Counted from the stretch's first letter, positions 1 to 10,659 are shown. The stretch is DNA of 64,000 bases from Marinobacter subterrani (GCF_001045555.1 NZ_LFBU01000001.1:2976001-3040000); one strand, 5' to 3'. Numbers and translations are program-made. Notes: generated by a model not told the origin, from the sequence alone.

Positions 1-597
1 CCGGTCGGCTACAAACTGGAAGTGCCACCCCTGCACCCGGCCATGTCCAGCGGCGTCATCCCCGGGCACGGCGAAGCCCAGCTCAACAACATGGCCGGCC
101 TGCCCCACATGCAGTCCGTTATCGCCCTGCTCCGGGACGGCTTCCACCCTGAAAGCCCCGGCGGTACCGTCTCATTACGCGACGATGGCAGCCCGGTACT
201 GGACTATCCGGTGACGGACTATCTCTGGAGCGGCTTGCGCAACGCCTTCCACACCATGGCCGAAATCCAGTTCGCCGCCGGCGCGGAAAAAGTCCGCCTG
301 ATGCACCTGGATTCCGACTGGTACAGCTCACTGGCCGAGGCCAAAGCCGCCATCAACAAGCTCCCCATGGAGCCCCACCGGGTCCGCCTGTTCACCGCCC
401 ACCAGATGGGTGGCTGCGGTATGGGCAGCAACCCGCAGAACTCCGTGGTCAATGGCTTCGGCGAACACCACCAGGTCGGCAACCTCAGCATCCACGACGC
501 CTCGGTGTTCCCCACCAGCATCGGTGCCAACCCCCAGTTGTCGGTCTATGCTCTCGCGGCAAGAAACAGTGCCAGACTGGCGCAAAGACTAGGATAA
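1..597 (+). CDS. GMC family oxidoreductase, C-terminal part (partial)
   Basis: This is the C-terminal end of a flavoprotein alcohol dehydrogenase/oxidase of the glucose-methanol-choline family. The frame is open from base 1, so the N-terminal FAD-binding half lies outside the window. The visible 198 residues hold the GMC_oxred_C signature: HQMGGCGMG, then a VVNGFGEHH stretch, then DASVFPTSIGANPQLSVYALA. In this family that end supplies active-site His/Asn residues and the last FAD-binding strand. An internal GTG at 22 is not a real start, because the homology continues upstream of it. The substrate cannot be told from this half; long-chain alcohol or choline-type dehydrogenases are both possible. 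The gene ends at a TAA and is followed by a large hairpin element. Confidence 0.88.
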   Translation, partial: PVGYKLEVPPLHPAMSSGVIPGHGEAQLNNMAGLPHMQSVIALLRDGFHPESPGGTVSLRDDGSPVLDYPVTDYLWSGLRNAFHTMAEIQFAAGAEKVRLMHLDSDWYSSLAEAKAAINKLPMEPHRVRLFTAHQMGGCGMGSNPQNSVVNGFGEHHQVGNLSIHDASVFPTSIGANPQLSVYALAARNSARLAQRLG

Positions 598-669
598 CAA
601 CCGTTCCAAATTGTTGGTTAACGGGCCTGGTGGACGCTCTCATTCGGGGAGACTGGCGCGGAGATCGAC

Positions 670-1363
<694 letters not shown>

Positions 1364-1369
1364 GAGCGC

Positions 1370-1393
1370 AAAAGCCCCGATATCGGGGCTTTT
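1370..1393. terminator. Bidirectional intrinsic terminator between coaD and the DUF945 gene
   Basis: AGCCCCGA and TCGGGGCT form an uninterrupted stem with A residues on one side and a T run on the other. It can therefore end transcription from both convergent genes. Confidence 0.85.
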
Positions 1394-1410
1394 CAATGAC
1401 GGCTAATGGC

Positions 1411-2700
1411 TCAGAGCACCGGCGGTAGCGGAATCTCCACCCCGTTGACATCCACCACCAGATCTTTCATCTGCGCATCCAGTACCAGCCTGTCGCCTTC
1501 CTGCACCAGCAAGCCCTGCTTGATCAGCGGCGCCAGTTGCAGCCGTAGCTCGGGGTACTCCTCCGCCAGCGCCAGCGGGAGACTCAGGTTCATCTCGCCG
1601 GTCAGGCGCTGCATCACCAGCAGCATCTGGGCTTTCTGATCTTCAGACAGCTCCGGATGAGAGATCCGGGCACTCCCGGTTACCGCACCCTCCGGCGTTG
1701 TCAGGTACAGCTCGGGGAAGCCGATGGAAAAACCCGCCGCAGCCAGCTCCCGGACAGCGGTATTCATCCTTTGCATCGCAGCCATCTGCCGGTCAAACCC
1801 CTCCCGGGCTACGGATGCCCGGGCAGCCGCCCCCGCTTGCATCGCCGACAGGCTCTCGGCCAGGTCATTCCAGGCCGCCACATCCAGGCCGTTGAGAGCG
1901 AATGTCAGCCGCTGGGGACCATAGGTTTCGTCGGACAGCGTAAGACCATCTACCGCCAGAGCGACCCGGGAGTCCAGGCGCTCGCCTTGGCTGACCGCCT
2001 CGCTGTGACTCTGAACGGAAATGCCCTTGAGAGTAACCGGCGGCTTCTGATCGGGGGTGACCGACAGCAATTCCGCCAGAACCTTGCCAGAGCCGGTCCA
2101 GACCTCTCCGACCAGGTGGCTCATGGTCTGCTCGACCCGCAAGTCACTGACCCGGACAGCCCGGTCCGGGCCAGATAACGCCAGCGCCGGCCAGACCACC
2201 AGAAGCTCGGCACTCGAACCCGCGTCACTGATCTCGACCCTCGCCAGGCCGCCACTGGTGGTGAGTGACTCGCCAGACCCGGCGTCTGCCATCGACATCG
2301 CGGGCATGGCCAGCTCCAGGACAGCCGTGCCCCAGAGCCGGGTTTCCAGGGTCAGCGCCGGCTCCTGCTCGGGAAACCAGTCCGCTCCTTCTGGCGACCA
2401 GCCGTCTGTGGGCTGAAAATCCATCAGGCTGCCCGTCACCCCGTGGGTCACGTCCGCCTGGAAGGCAACCTGGCGGGATTCGCCGGTATCCGGATTCAAC
2501 AGGCGCACCGTACCACTCAGCTCAGAGCCCAGAATGCCGCGCTGATACGCCTGCGTTGTTACCTGCAGGAAAGGCTGGGCACTGTTAACCTCTGCCGTTG
2601 CCTGCTGCCACTGCTGTTCGGTGACATAGCCCACCCCCCATGGCAGGCCACCGGCGACAAGCAACATGCCGGCACCGGCCATCATCCATCTGGCTTTCAA
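1411..2700 (-). CDS. DUF945 (YdgA) family envelope protein
   Basis: This 429-residue protein has an N-terminal hydrophobic segment (about residues 6-25) that looks like a signal peptide or anchor, followed by a long beta-rich periplasmic domain. The length, the anchor and the acidic, strand-rich body fit DUF945/YdgA, a gammaproteobacterial family of poorly known function. The start is TTG at 2700, with GGAGGG upstream at somewhat long spacing; ATG codons a few residues in are an alternative. It lies 22 bases downstream of ppk1 on the same strand and is probably co-transcribed with it. No catalytic motif is visible. Confidence 0.75.
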   Translation of the reverse strand: MKARWMMAGAGMLLVAGGLPWGVGYVTEQQWQQATAEVNSAQPFLQVTTQAYQRGILGSELSGTVRLLNPDTGESRQVAFQADVTHGVTGSLMDFQPTDGWSPEGADWFPEQEPALTLETRLWGTAVLELAMPAMSMADAGSGESLTTSGGLARVEISDAGSSAELLVVWPALALSGPDRAVRVSDLRVEQTMSHLVGEVWTGSGKVLAELLSVTPDQKPPVTLKGISVQSHSEAVSQGERLDSRVALAVDGLTLSDETYGPQRLTFALNGLDVAAWNDLAESLSAMQAGAAARASVAREGFDRQMAAMQRMNTAVRELAAAGFSIGFPELYLTTPEGAVTGSARISHPELSEDQKAQMLLVMQRLTGEMNLSLPLALAEEYPELRLQLAPLIKQGLLVQEGDRLVLDAQMKDLVVDVNGVEIPLPPVL

Positions 2701-2722
2701 AATGCGTTCTCCCTCCGGGAAA

Positions 2723-4864
2723 TCAGGTTTTTCCAGTCAACCGGTCCAGCAGCACCAGCTGGGACGCCAGGCGCTCCTCACCCTCGGCCGGCTGGTTCTG
2801 GATATAGCTGCCGTCCGGCTGCAACACCCAGGACTGGCAGTTGTCCGCCAGGTAGGTATCCAGATCTTCCCGCACCCGGGCTGCAAGCTCCGGATCATCG
2901 AGCGGAAACGCGGTTTCCACGCGGCTGAGCAGGTTGCGCTCCATGCCGTCGGCACTCGAGCAGTAGACATCGGGCCGGCCGTTGTTGCCGAAGTAATACA
3001 CCCGGGTATGCTCCAGGAAGCGACCGATAATCGACCTTACCCGGATGTTGTCGGAGAGCCCCGGCACTTCCGGGCGCAGGCAGCAGATGCCGCGGATGAT
3101 CAGGTCAATTTTCACGCCGGCCTGGGAGGCCCGGTACAGGGCCTTGATCATCTGGATCTCGGTCAGGGCATTGAACTTGATGATGATCCGACCTTTCTCG
3201 CCAAACTCGGCTTCGCGTTCGATCAGGCTGAGCATACGCGAGTGCAGGGTGAACGGGGAATGAAACAGCTTCTTGATCTTCAGGGCCTTGCCCATGCCGG
3301 TCAGCTGCTGGAACAGCTTGTTGACATCGTCACTGATGGATTCATCACAGGTCATGAAGCTGTAATCTGTGTAGAGGCGGGCGTTGCCGGCGTGATAGTT
3401 GCCGGTACCCAGGTGCACATAGCGCCGCAATCGACCTTCCTCCCGACGCACGATCAGGATCATCTTGGCATGGGTTTTATAGCCCACTACGCCATACACC
3501 ACGATCACCCCGGCTTCCTGCAGCCGGCTCGCCAGCTCAAGGTTCTCGGCCTCACTGAACCGGGCGCGCAATTCAATCACGGCCGTCACTTCCTTGCCGC
3601 GCCGGGCCGCGTCCGCCAGTGCTTCCACCATCTCGGAGTCCGCCCCCGTGCGGTACAGCGTCTGGCGAATTGCCAGCACATGGGGGTCTTTGGCGGCCTG
3701 GCGAAGCAGGTCCACCACCGGGCTGAAGTTCTCGAAGGGGTGGTGCAACAGAATGGGTTGCTTGCGAATGGAGTCAAACATCGATTCCTTGCTCCGGATC
3801 TGCTTGGGAATCGATGGTGAGAAGCCGGAATAGGTCAGGTCCGGGCGGTCCACCAGACCACCCACGGCCATCAGCCGGGTCAGGTTCACCGGGCCATGAA
3901 CCTGATACAGATCGCGTTCGGTGAGACCAAACTCGGCCAGCAGGAACTGCACCAGCTCCTGAGGACAGTTATCCGCCACTTCCAGCCGCACGCCGTCGCC
4001 AAAACGGCGGCTCAGCAGCTCGCCGCGCAAGGCCGACGCCAGGTCTTCCAGGTCGTCCTCCAGCTCAAGGTCGGCGTTACGGGTCAGCCGGAACTGGTAG
4101 CAGCCCTTCACTTCCATGCCCGGGAACAGCTCGTCGGTATGGGCGTGGATCATGGAGGACAGAAACACCAGGTTCTCGCCACCGTCACAGACATCATCGG
4201 GCAACCGTACCAGGCGCGGCAGCGACCGGGGCGCCGGCACAATGGCCATCCCGGTTTCGCGGCCGAAGGCATCCTTGCCGTCCAGCTCGACAATAAAGTT
4301 CAGGCTCTTGTTCACCAGCCGGGGAAACGGGTGCGAAGGGTCCAGCCCGATGGGGCTTACCACCGGCAGGATTTCATCCTCGAAGTAGTTGCGAACCCAT
4401 TCAGCCTGCTTTGGCGTCCACTCCCGGCGGCGCACGAAATGGATATTTTGCTGTTCCATTTCAGGAATCAGCACATTGTTGAGGATGTCGTACTGTTCGT
4501 GAATATAGTCGTGGGCAACACGGCTGATTTCCGCCAGCGCCTGATCCGGCATCATCCCGTCAGCGCCGATGGTTTCACGGCCATACTTCATCTGCTGGCG
4601 CAGACCGGCAACCCGGATCTCGAAGAACTCATCCATGTTGCTGCTGAAAATACAGCAGAAAATCAGGCGGTTGATCAGCGGGTGGGTGGTATCCAGAGCC
4701 TGCTTGAGCACCCGGTAATTGAACTGCAGCTGGCTCAGTTCCCGGTTGAAGTAGTTTTCATTGGCGTCCAGGTTCATCTCTTCCCCAACCGGGGGAACTT
4801 CCACGGGCGCCGGAACACTCAGCTCTCCGCCCGCGGTCTGATTCTTGGCCGTTTCCGTTGTCAT
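2723..4864 (-). CDS. ppk1: Polyphosphate kinase
   Basis: PPK1 reversibly polymerises the gamma phosphate of ATP into polyphosphate at the inner membrane. The 713-residue protein has the N-terminal helical domain beginning FNRELSQLQFNYRVL. The two HKD-like catalytic modules typical of PPK1 are present: a KTHAKM stretch followed by GTGNYHAGNARLYTDYS, and later FLEHTRVYYFGN. These contain the histidines expected for autophosphorylation and catalysis. A roughly 30-residue low-complexity Pro/Glu-rich head precedes the conserved part. The gene sits 68 bases downstream of hemB and just upstream of the DUF945 gene, suggesting one minus-strand transcript. Its product links to the phoBR and Pi-transporter genes elsewhere in the window. 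Confidence 0.96.
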   Translation of the reverse strand: MTTETAKNQTAGGELSVPAPVEVPPVGEEMNLDANENYFNRELSQLQFNYRVLKQALDTTHPLINRLIFCCIFSSNMDEFFEIRVAGLRQQMKYGRETIGADGMMPDQALAEISRVAHDYIHEQYDILNNVLIPEMEQQNIHFVRRREWTPKQAEWVRNYFEDEILPVVSPIGLDPSHPFPRLVNKSLNFIVELDGKDAFGRETGMAIVPAPRSLPRLVRLPDDVCDGGENLVFLSSMIHAHTDELFPGMEVKGCYQFRLTRNADLELEDDLEDLASALRGELLSRRFGDGVRLEVADNCPQELVQFLLAEFGLTERDLYQVHGPVNLTRLMAVGGLVDRPDLTYSGFSPSIPKQIRSKESMFDSIRKQPILLHHPFENFSPVVDLLRQAAKDPHVLAIRQTLYRTGADSEMVEALADAARRGKEVTAVIELRARFSEAENLELASRLQEAGVIVVYGVVGYKTHAKMILIVRREEGRLRRYVHLGTGNYHAGNARLYTDYSFMTCDESISDDVNKLFQQLTGMGKALKIKKLFHSPFTLHSRMLSLIEREAEFGEKGRIIIKFNALTEIQMIKALYRASQAGVKIDLIIRGICCLRPEVPGLSDNIRVRSIIGRFLEHTRVYYFGNNGRPDVYCSSADGMERNLLSRVETAFPLDDPELAARVREDLDTYLADNCQSWVLQPDGSYIQNQPAEGEERLASQLVLLDRLTGKT

Positions 4865-4932
4865 GCTTCCTCGGTTCCAGTCTTGTTCGCCGGCGTGCCC
4901 CTGCCCGCCGGCGATGGGTGTGTGTCGGTTGA

Positions 4933-6057
<1,125 letters not shown>

Positions 6058-6090
6058 TCAGCAGGTTAATTCGAATTGATGACAGCCTGA

Positions 6091-7122
6091 TTACCGGATG
6101 GAGTCCAGCGCTTCGGCGCGGATCCGTTCGGTTTCGTTGAAATGGCGGGCCCTGAGGCGGTCCAGCGCGGCCTCCCGCTCCGGTGCCGCCAGTCCGGAGG
6201 ACAGCAGGCGATCCCGCTCCCGGGCGTATGCCTGCCAACGCTCGTCCCACGCCTGCTGATCCCTCTCAAGCTGTGCCAGTCGGCCGGCTGCGTCCGCCCC
6301 GAACGTTTCCCGCCGCCAGGCCTCAAGGGCCCGGGGATCATCGGCCAATTGCTGGCGAATCTGCTCATACTCGGCAAACTGGCGGGTCTGCTCCCGGGCC
6401 TTGCGCAGCGGTTCCGGCAATGCGGACTCCGCCTGGCGCAGGGCCTCGGCCTGCTCCTCCGCCGTCAGGCTGTCGTTCGCGGCAATCCGGCGTTTTTCCA
6501 GTTGCAAACGGTCGATCGCTTCATCGGCGGCAAAAAATACTTCCGCGGTCTCGGCATCCAGCCAGCTCCGGCGCAGGGCATGGATTTCCGCCATCCGCCG
6601 CTGCATCTCCTCAGGCCCCATCGGGGCCGCATCGCCATAGCTCTGTTCCAGCTCCGACACCGCCAGTTTGTAATCCAGGTAAGCCCCCAGGGTGACCACC
6701 GCCTGGGATCGCGCCGGCTCCTCAAGCACCGACAGCGTTGCCTTAATACGACCCACCAGTTGCTCCAACGACTCTTCCCCCAGCGCCGACAGGAAGTACT
6801 CGAACATCTGGCGCAAATGCGGGGTGGGTATCAGATTGCCCAGGCGATCCGTTCTCGCCCACCCCCCAGGAACAGAGGTACCAGTCAGTGACGGTGGCAA
6901 CGATTCCGGGGCGGCGTTGCTGGAGACCTTGCTGACAAGATCGGAGGGAGCCGGCATGGGCCCCGACCTCGCAGTCGCAGGAGCCACCGCCAGTTGCTCA
7001 GTCGCCACCGGGTTATCGGCAGTGGCGCCGGTTTGCTGCGGGCCGGCGTTCAGCAGCCAGAATGCAATACCAGCTGCTATGATCAACGGCAGGGTCAGGC
7101 AAAATCGGATCAGGTATTTCAT
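6091..7122 (-). CDS. lifO: Lipase-specific foldase (lipase chaperone)
   Basis: Lipase foldases are inner-membrane-anchored periplasmic steric chaperones needed to fold secreted class I lipases. The 343-residue protein has one N-terminal membrane segment (about residues 5-25), then a Pro/Ala-rich linker. The family motif around MFEYFLSALGEESLEQL corresponds to the conserved RxxFDYxLSALGE block. A long helical region rich in Arg/Glu/Gln follows, as expected for the arms that clasp the lipase. The ATG at 7122 is preferred over a TTG two codons upstream. Such genes normally follow a lipase gene; here the upstream neighbour is a small SutA-like gene and no lipase is in the window, so the client must be encoded elsewhere. 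Confidence 0.88.
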   Translation of the reverse strand: MKYLIRFCLTLPLIIAAGIAFWLLNAGPQQTGATADNPVATEQLAVAPATARSGPMPAPSDLVSKVSSNAAPESLPPSLTGTSVPGGWARTDRLGNLIPTPHLRQMFEYFLSALGEESLEQLVGRIKATLSVLEEPARSQAVVTLGAYLDYKLAVSELEQSYGDAAPMGPEEMQRRMAEIHALRRSWLDAETAEVFFAADEAIDRLQLEKRRIAANDSLTAEEQAEALRQAESALPEPLRKAREQTRQFAEYEQIRQQLADDPRALEAWRRETFGADAAGRLAQLERDQQAWDERWQAYARERDRLLSSGLAAPEREAALDRLRARHFNETERIRAEALDSIR

Positions 7123-7232
7123 GGCCAAGGACGGTCCGGAATATCATCGGGTGACTGGCACCTTGCCCGGGCTAACAGGACAGGATGAGTTTGAACGAGG
7201 ATAGACCAGGCTGGCAGGCCATACCGAGACAG

Positions 7233-7266
7233 GCATCAAAAACAGAGCCGGGGCAAATTGCCCCGG
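7233..7266 (-). terminator. Intrinsic terminator of the sutA-like gene
   Basis: CCGGGGCA and TGCCCCGG at 7248-7266 form a strong hairpin. On the minus strand it is followed after four bases by a run of five T residues. Confidence 0.7.
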
Positions 7267-7282
7267 TCTGCCGGGCCAGCGT

Positions 7283-7504
7283 TCAGAGGGAGCGGTTGTT
7301 GAACCCGACTTCCACTTTGCGCGGGGAATCAGATCGGAGAGTGGTATCAACTTCCTGGATCTTGCCCCCATGGTTCAGAAAAGCATCAATGTCTGCCTGC
7401 AACTGGGCGCGGATGCGCGCACGGCCGGCAATGGAATGGTTGTCGTCACTGTCGCCAGCCCAGCTTCCGGACTGCTCCAGATTGCTTTCGTCGAATTCAC
7501 TCAT
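7283..7504 (-). CDS. sutA: SutA-like small RNA polymerase-associated regulator
   Basis: This 73-residue acidic protein has a disordered, Asp/Ser-rich head, a short helix (RARIRAQLQADIDAFL) and a basic C-terminal tail. The segment AFLNHGGKIQEVDTTL followed by a DSPRK...NRSL tail resembles the C-terminal half of SutA. SutA is a Pseudomonas protein that binds RNA polymerase and raises transcription of selected genes during slow growth. SutA has about 105 residues, so this version has a shorter acidic N-terminal part. The ATG at 7504 has GGAG 8 bases upstream. It is probably a single gene ending at its own terminator. Assignment rests on remembered similarity and is moderate. Confidence 0.55.
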   Translation of the reverse strand: MSEFDESNLEQSGSWAGDSDDNHSIAGRARIRAQLQADIDAFLNHGGKIQEVDTTLRSDSPRKVEVGFNNRSL

Positions 7505-7728
7505 GATGTTTTCTCCATCAACGAAAACAGATAGGCGAGTGCTGCACCCTCAGGGAGCCGCACCCCGTGTCGACGAACGACCGCTGGGGGCTTCGTCTTG
7601 GCGTCTTTATAATCTCCTTTTTGTGGCCACGCCATTTACTGGCAATGCCTTTTTTGTAACGTTTTGTAATCGTGTATAACTTTATGAATTTAAAGATTTA
7701 ATTTATTATCTGCAGAAACCAAACCAGA

Positions 7729-7760
7729 TTGACACAAAGATTGAATAATGATTCACTACT
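7729..7760 (+). promoter_or_regulatory. Putative promoter and palindromic operator of the tetR-dehydrogenase pair
   Basis: A consensus -35 hexamer TTGACA lies at 7729-7734 in an AT-rich tract. A perfect palindrome TGAATAATGATTCA at 7742-7755 overlaps the place where the -10 would lie. The size and position, just ahead of a tetR gene, suit an autorepression site. The -10 itself is not clear. Confidence 0.45.
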
Positions 7761-7774
7761 TATAGGGAGCAGTA

Positions 7775-8407
7775 ATGGCCTATCGGGAAACGGAAAAGAT
7801 GCGCCAACGGAAGGCCGAGGCGCGACAACGGATCGTTCAACGCACCTACCAGTGCGTTGAAGAGGGTGGCTTCCGCAGTGCACGAGTGACCCGTATTGCC
7901 GGTCTGGCCGGCGTCGCCACCGGAACCATTTACCGGCACTTCGAATCCAGGGAAGATCTGTTTGCGGAAATTTTCCGACTGGCAACCCAGCGGGAAGTGG
8001 ACAAGGTGGCCGAAGCTCTGGCCACACCCGGAAACGCCGCGGAAAGACTGGAGCGTGCCCTGAGACAGTTCGCCGAACGGGCGCTGAAAGGACCCATGAT
8101 GGCCTGGTCCCTGATCGCCGAACCGGTAGACCCGAAAGTGGAAGAAGAACGGCTTGCCTACCGGAAGGCCTACGCCAACCTGTTCGAGAAAGCCATCCGG
8201 GAGGGCATCGAGGAAGGCTGCATCCCGGATCAGGACGCCCGCCAGAGCAGCACCTGCCTGGTCGGCGCTATCGCAGAAAGCCTGGTTGGCCCGTTATCGC
8301 CGACCCAGACCAGCCAGCCGGCCTGCGCAACAACGGATAACCATGACTCGCTGGTCAACTCCATCATTCGCTTTTGCATGCAGGGGTTGACCGGCGCCAG
8401 GAGGTAG
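7775..8407 (+). CDS. TetR/AcrR family transcriptional regulator
   Basis: The 210-residue protein has a TetR-type DNA-binding domain at residues 15-65, with the helix-turn-helix reading VTRIAGLAGVATGTIYRHFESREDLFAEIF. The rest is a helical ligand-binding domain with no recognisable specificity. GGGAG at 7765-7769 precedes the ATG. The stop codon overlaps the ribosome-binding site of the next gene, an acyl-CoA dehydrogenase, so the two are translated from one transcript. Regulators in this arrangement often sense acyl-CoA or fatty acid; that is inference here. The palindrome at 7742-7755 is the likely binding site. Confidence 0.9.
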   Translation: MAYRETEKMRQRKAEARQRIVQRTYQCVEEGGFRSARVTRIAGLAGVATGTIYRHFESREDLFAEIFRLATQREVDKVAEALATPGNAAERLERALRQFAERALKGPMMAWSLIAEPVDPKVEEERLAYRKAYANLFEKAIREGIEEGCIPDQDARQSSTCLVGAIAESLVGPLSPTQTSQPACATTDNHDSLVNSIIRFCMQGLTGARR

Positions 8408-8409
8408 CA

Positions 8410-10110
8410 ATGAGCGCGCGGCAATCCCGGCCCGACCGGCCATTAACCGACCAGAACGACCGTTACCTGGCCGCCACCCACCAGGTCTTCAACCAGCCCC
8501 CGGCCCTGGAGAACTACAACCTGTTCGAGCAGGACACCGCTCTGCAGGAAGCCGTCCTTCGGGAAGGCGCCGGCAAAGCTGCGGAGGATCTCAAGGCTCT
8601 CGGCGCCCTGGCCGGGGCCGCTGAAACCATCGACCTGGGTTTCCGCGCCAACGCCAACAAACCGGTATTCAACAGCCACGACCGGTTCGGCCATCGCATC
8701 GACGAAGTAGACTTTCACCCGGCCTACCACGAACTGATGCGCATCGCCTTCGAAAACGGCCTGCACAGCAGCCCCTGGAGCCAGCCTGACCAGGGCGCTC
8801 ATGTGGCCCGCGCGGCCAAATATTACATGCACTCCCAGGTCGAAGCCGCCCACTGCTGCCCGGTGACCATGACCTTTGCCGCCATCCCCTCAATCCGCAA
8901 ACAGCCGGAGCTGGCCGCCCAGTGGGAGCAGAAAATACTGGCCAACCGTTACGACCCTCGTAATATGCCACACACCGAGAAAACCTCGGTCACCATCGGC
9001 ATGGCCATGACCGAGAAACAGGGCGGCAGCGATGTCCGGGCCAACAGCACCAATGCTTATCCGGTGGCCGCCAAAGGCCCCGGCCAGGCCTATGAGCTGG
9101 TGGGCCATAAGTGGTTTGTCTCCGCCCCCATGTGCGACGCCTTCCTGGTACTCGCCCAGACACCGGGCGGTCTGTCCTGCTTCCTGATGCCCCGCTGGCG
9201 TCCCGACGGCAGCAAGAACCCCTGGCAGATCCAGCGCCTGAAAAACAAGATGGGCAACGTCGCCAACGCCTCCAGCGAGGTGGAACTGCGCGGCGCCCTG
9301 GCCTGGATGGTCGGTGAAGAAGGCCGCGGCGTTCCCACCATCATCGAAATGGTGGCCATGACCCGGTTCGACTGCATGATCGGCAGCTCCGCCGGCATGC
9401 GCCAGGCCATCGCCCAGGCCAGTCACCACTGCCGACACCGCAGCGCTTTCGGTGCCCGCCTGATCGATCAGCCCCTGATGCAGAATGTCCTCGCCGACCT
9501 GGCCCTGGAAAGCGAAGCAGCACTGGCCTACACCATTCGCATCGCCCGCGCCCTGGACAACCAGGACCAAGAGCACGAACGCCTGCTGGCCCGCCTGGCC
9601 ACCCCCGTGGGCAAATACTGGATCTGCAAACGCACGCCGAACCATGCCTACGAAGCCATGGAATGCATCGGCGGCAGTGGCGTGATGGAAGACTGCATCA
9701 TGCCCCGCCTGTTCCGGGAATCGCCGGTCAACGCCATCTGGGAGGGCAGTGGCAACGTCCAGTGCCTCGATACCCTGCGCGCCCTGCAAAAAGAGCCTGA
9801 AACCCTTGATGCCTTCTTCCGGGAAGCCGCCGAAGCCAAAGGCGCCGACCGCCGCTTCGACCAGTTCCTGGCGCAACTGCAACACGACTTCGCCGACATC
9901 AGCGATTTCCAGTACCGCGCCCGCAACCTGGTCGATCGGATGGCCCTGGTCCTGCAGGCCTCCCTGCTGCTCCGCCACTCCGACAAAGCCGTGGCCGACG
10001 CCTTCTGCGCCTCCCGCCTGCAATCCGGCGGCGGTATGAACTACGGCAACCTGCCTTCGGGCACCGATCCGGTAGCCATTATCAAACGGGCGACGCCTGT
10101 AGTAGGCTGA
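8410..10110 (+). CDS. AidB-like acyl-CoA dehydrogenase
   Basis: This 566-residue FAD enzyme follows the layout of E. coli AidB almost throughout. It has an ATHQVFNQPPALENYNLF start, QVEAAHCCPVTMTFAAIPS, the MTEKQGGSDVRANST motif, LVGHKWFVSAPMCDAFLVLAQT, GLSCFLMPRW, and near the end AMECIGGSGVMEDC and INAIWEGSGN-type residues. AidB has weak isovaleryl-CoA dehydrogenase activity, binds DNA and belongs to the alkylation response; many homologues simply oxidise branched acyl-CoA. The ATG at 8410 has AGGAGG at 8399-8404, overlapping the tetR stop. A longer in-frame start at 8374 lacks homology. Which role applies cannot be decided; the tetR partner favours a metabolic one. Confidence 0.9.
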   Translation: MSARQSRPDRPLTDQNDRYLAATHQVFNQPPALENYNLFEQDTALQEAVLREGAGKAAEDLKALGALAGAAETIDLGFRANANKPVFNSHDRFGHRIDEVDFHPAYHELMRIAFENGLHSSPWSQPDQGAHVARAAKYYMHSQVEAAHCCPVTMTFAAIPSIRKQPELAAQWEQKILANRYDPRNMPHTEKTSVTIGMAMTEKQGGSDVRANSTNAYPVAAKGPGQAYELVGHKWFVSAPMCDAFLVLAQTPGGLSCFLMPRWRPDGSKNPWQIQRLKNKMGNVANASSEVELRGALAWMVGEEGRGVPTIIEMVAMTRFDCMIGSSAGMRQAIAQASHHCRHRSAFGARLIDQPLMQNVLADLALESEAALAYTIRIARALDNQDQEHERLLARLATPVGKYWICKRTPNHAYEAMECIGGSGVMEDCIMPRLFRESPVNAIWEGSGNVQCLDTLRALQKEPETLDAFFREAAEAKGADRRFDQFLAQLQHDFADISDFQYRARNLVDRMALVLQASLLLRHSDKAVADAFCASRLQSGGGMNYGNLPSGTDPVAIIKRATPVVG

Positions 10111-10132
10111 GTGGTTGCTGTTAGCCAGACCT

Positions 10133-10218
10133 GTCGGATTACGCCTTCGGCTAATCCGACCTACGGTTAACTTATTACTCGGACAAGTAGGTCGGATTAG
10201 CCGAAGGCGTAATCCGAC
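10133..10218. repeat. REP-like perfect inverted repeat (32-bp arms)
   Basis: The segments 10133-10164 and 10187-10218 are perfectly complementary over 32 bases around a 22-base spacer. Each arm itself begins and ends with the 9-bp palindrome GTCGGATTA/TAATCCGAC. The GTCGGATTA...TAATCCGAC core is typical of REP sequences dispersed in many gammaproteobacteria. It lies between the dehydrogenase and the DUF503 gene. Confidence 0.8.
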
Positions 10219-10254
10219 ATCTTTTCGGCCCATTTAAACCCTGGCGAACCAGAC

Positions 10255-10599
10255 ATGTCAGAAGCCCTGAGAAAACTCCTGAGGGAAGGCAATACGCCTC
10301 AACAAACGGTGATCACGCCCCACGTAGGCGTACTGACCCTGCACTTCCAGCTCTATGGCTGCGAAGACCTCAAAGCCAAGCGCAAAGTGTTCACCGCGCT
10401 CAAAGCCGTCTGGGGCAAGGAACCCGACCTGGCCGTGGCCGAAACCGCCGACCAGGACGCCCTGGACTGCGCCACCTGGACCATCGCTGCCCTCGGCACC
10501 TCCTCCCAGCAGATCACCCAGCGCCTCGACCAGGTCGAAAAAGCCATCGCAGAACGGGTGGATGCTGCCATACTGGACATACACCGGGAAATACTCTGA
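10255..10599 (+). CDS. DUF503 family protein
   Basis: The 114-residue protein matches the small DUF503 family in its central part: GVLTLHFQLYGCEDLKAKRKVFTALKAVWGKEPDLAVAETADQDALDCATWTIAALG gives the usual strand-helix-strand order with the LKxKR motif. DUF503 proteins have a ferredoxin-like fold and no settled function; they are often found near rbfA. Here the neighbours are metabolic genes and give no clue. The ATG at 10255 has only a weak ribosome-binding site, and the N-terminal 20 residues are specific to this protein. Confidence 0.7.
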   Translation: MSEALRKLLREGNTPQQTVITPHVGVLTLHFQLYGCEDLKAKRKVFTALKAVWGKEPDLAVAETADQDALDCATWTIAALGTSSQQITQRLDQVEKAIAERVDAAILDIHREIL

Positions 10600-10653
10600 C
10601 AGGGGCCCGGCAACCGGAGCCGTTGCCGTGTGGCGTAACCTGTCGCCACGCCG

Positions 10654-10659
10654 TATACT
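10654..10659 (+). promoter_or_regulatory. Putative -10 of the panP promoter
   Basis: TATACT at 10654-10659 has a weak -35 (TGGCGT at 10631-10636) at 17-bp spacing. Transcription would start near 10666, immediately before the structured leader. Confidence 0.45.
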
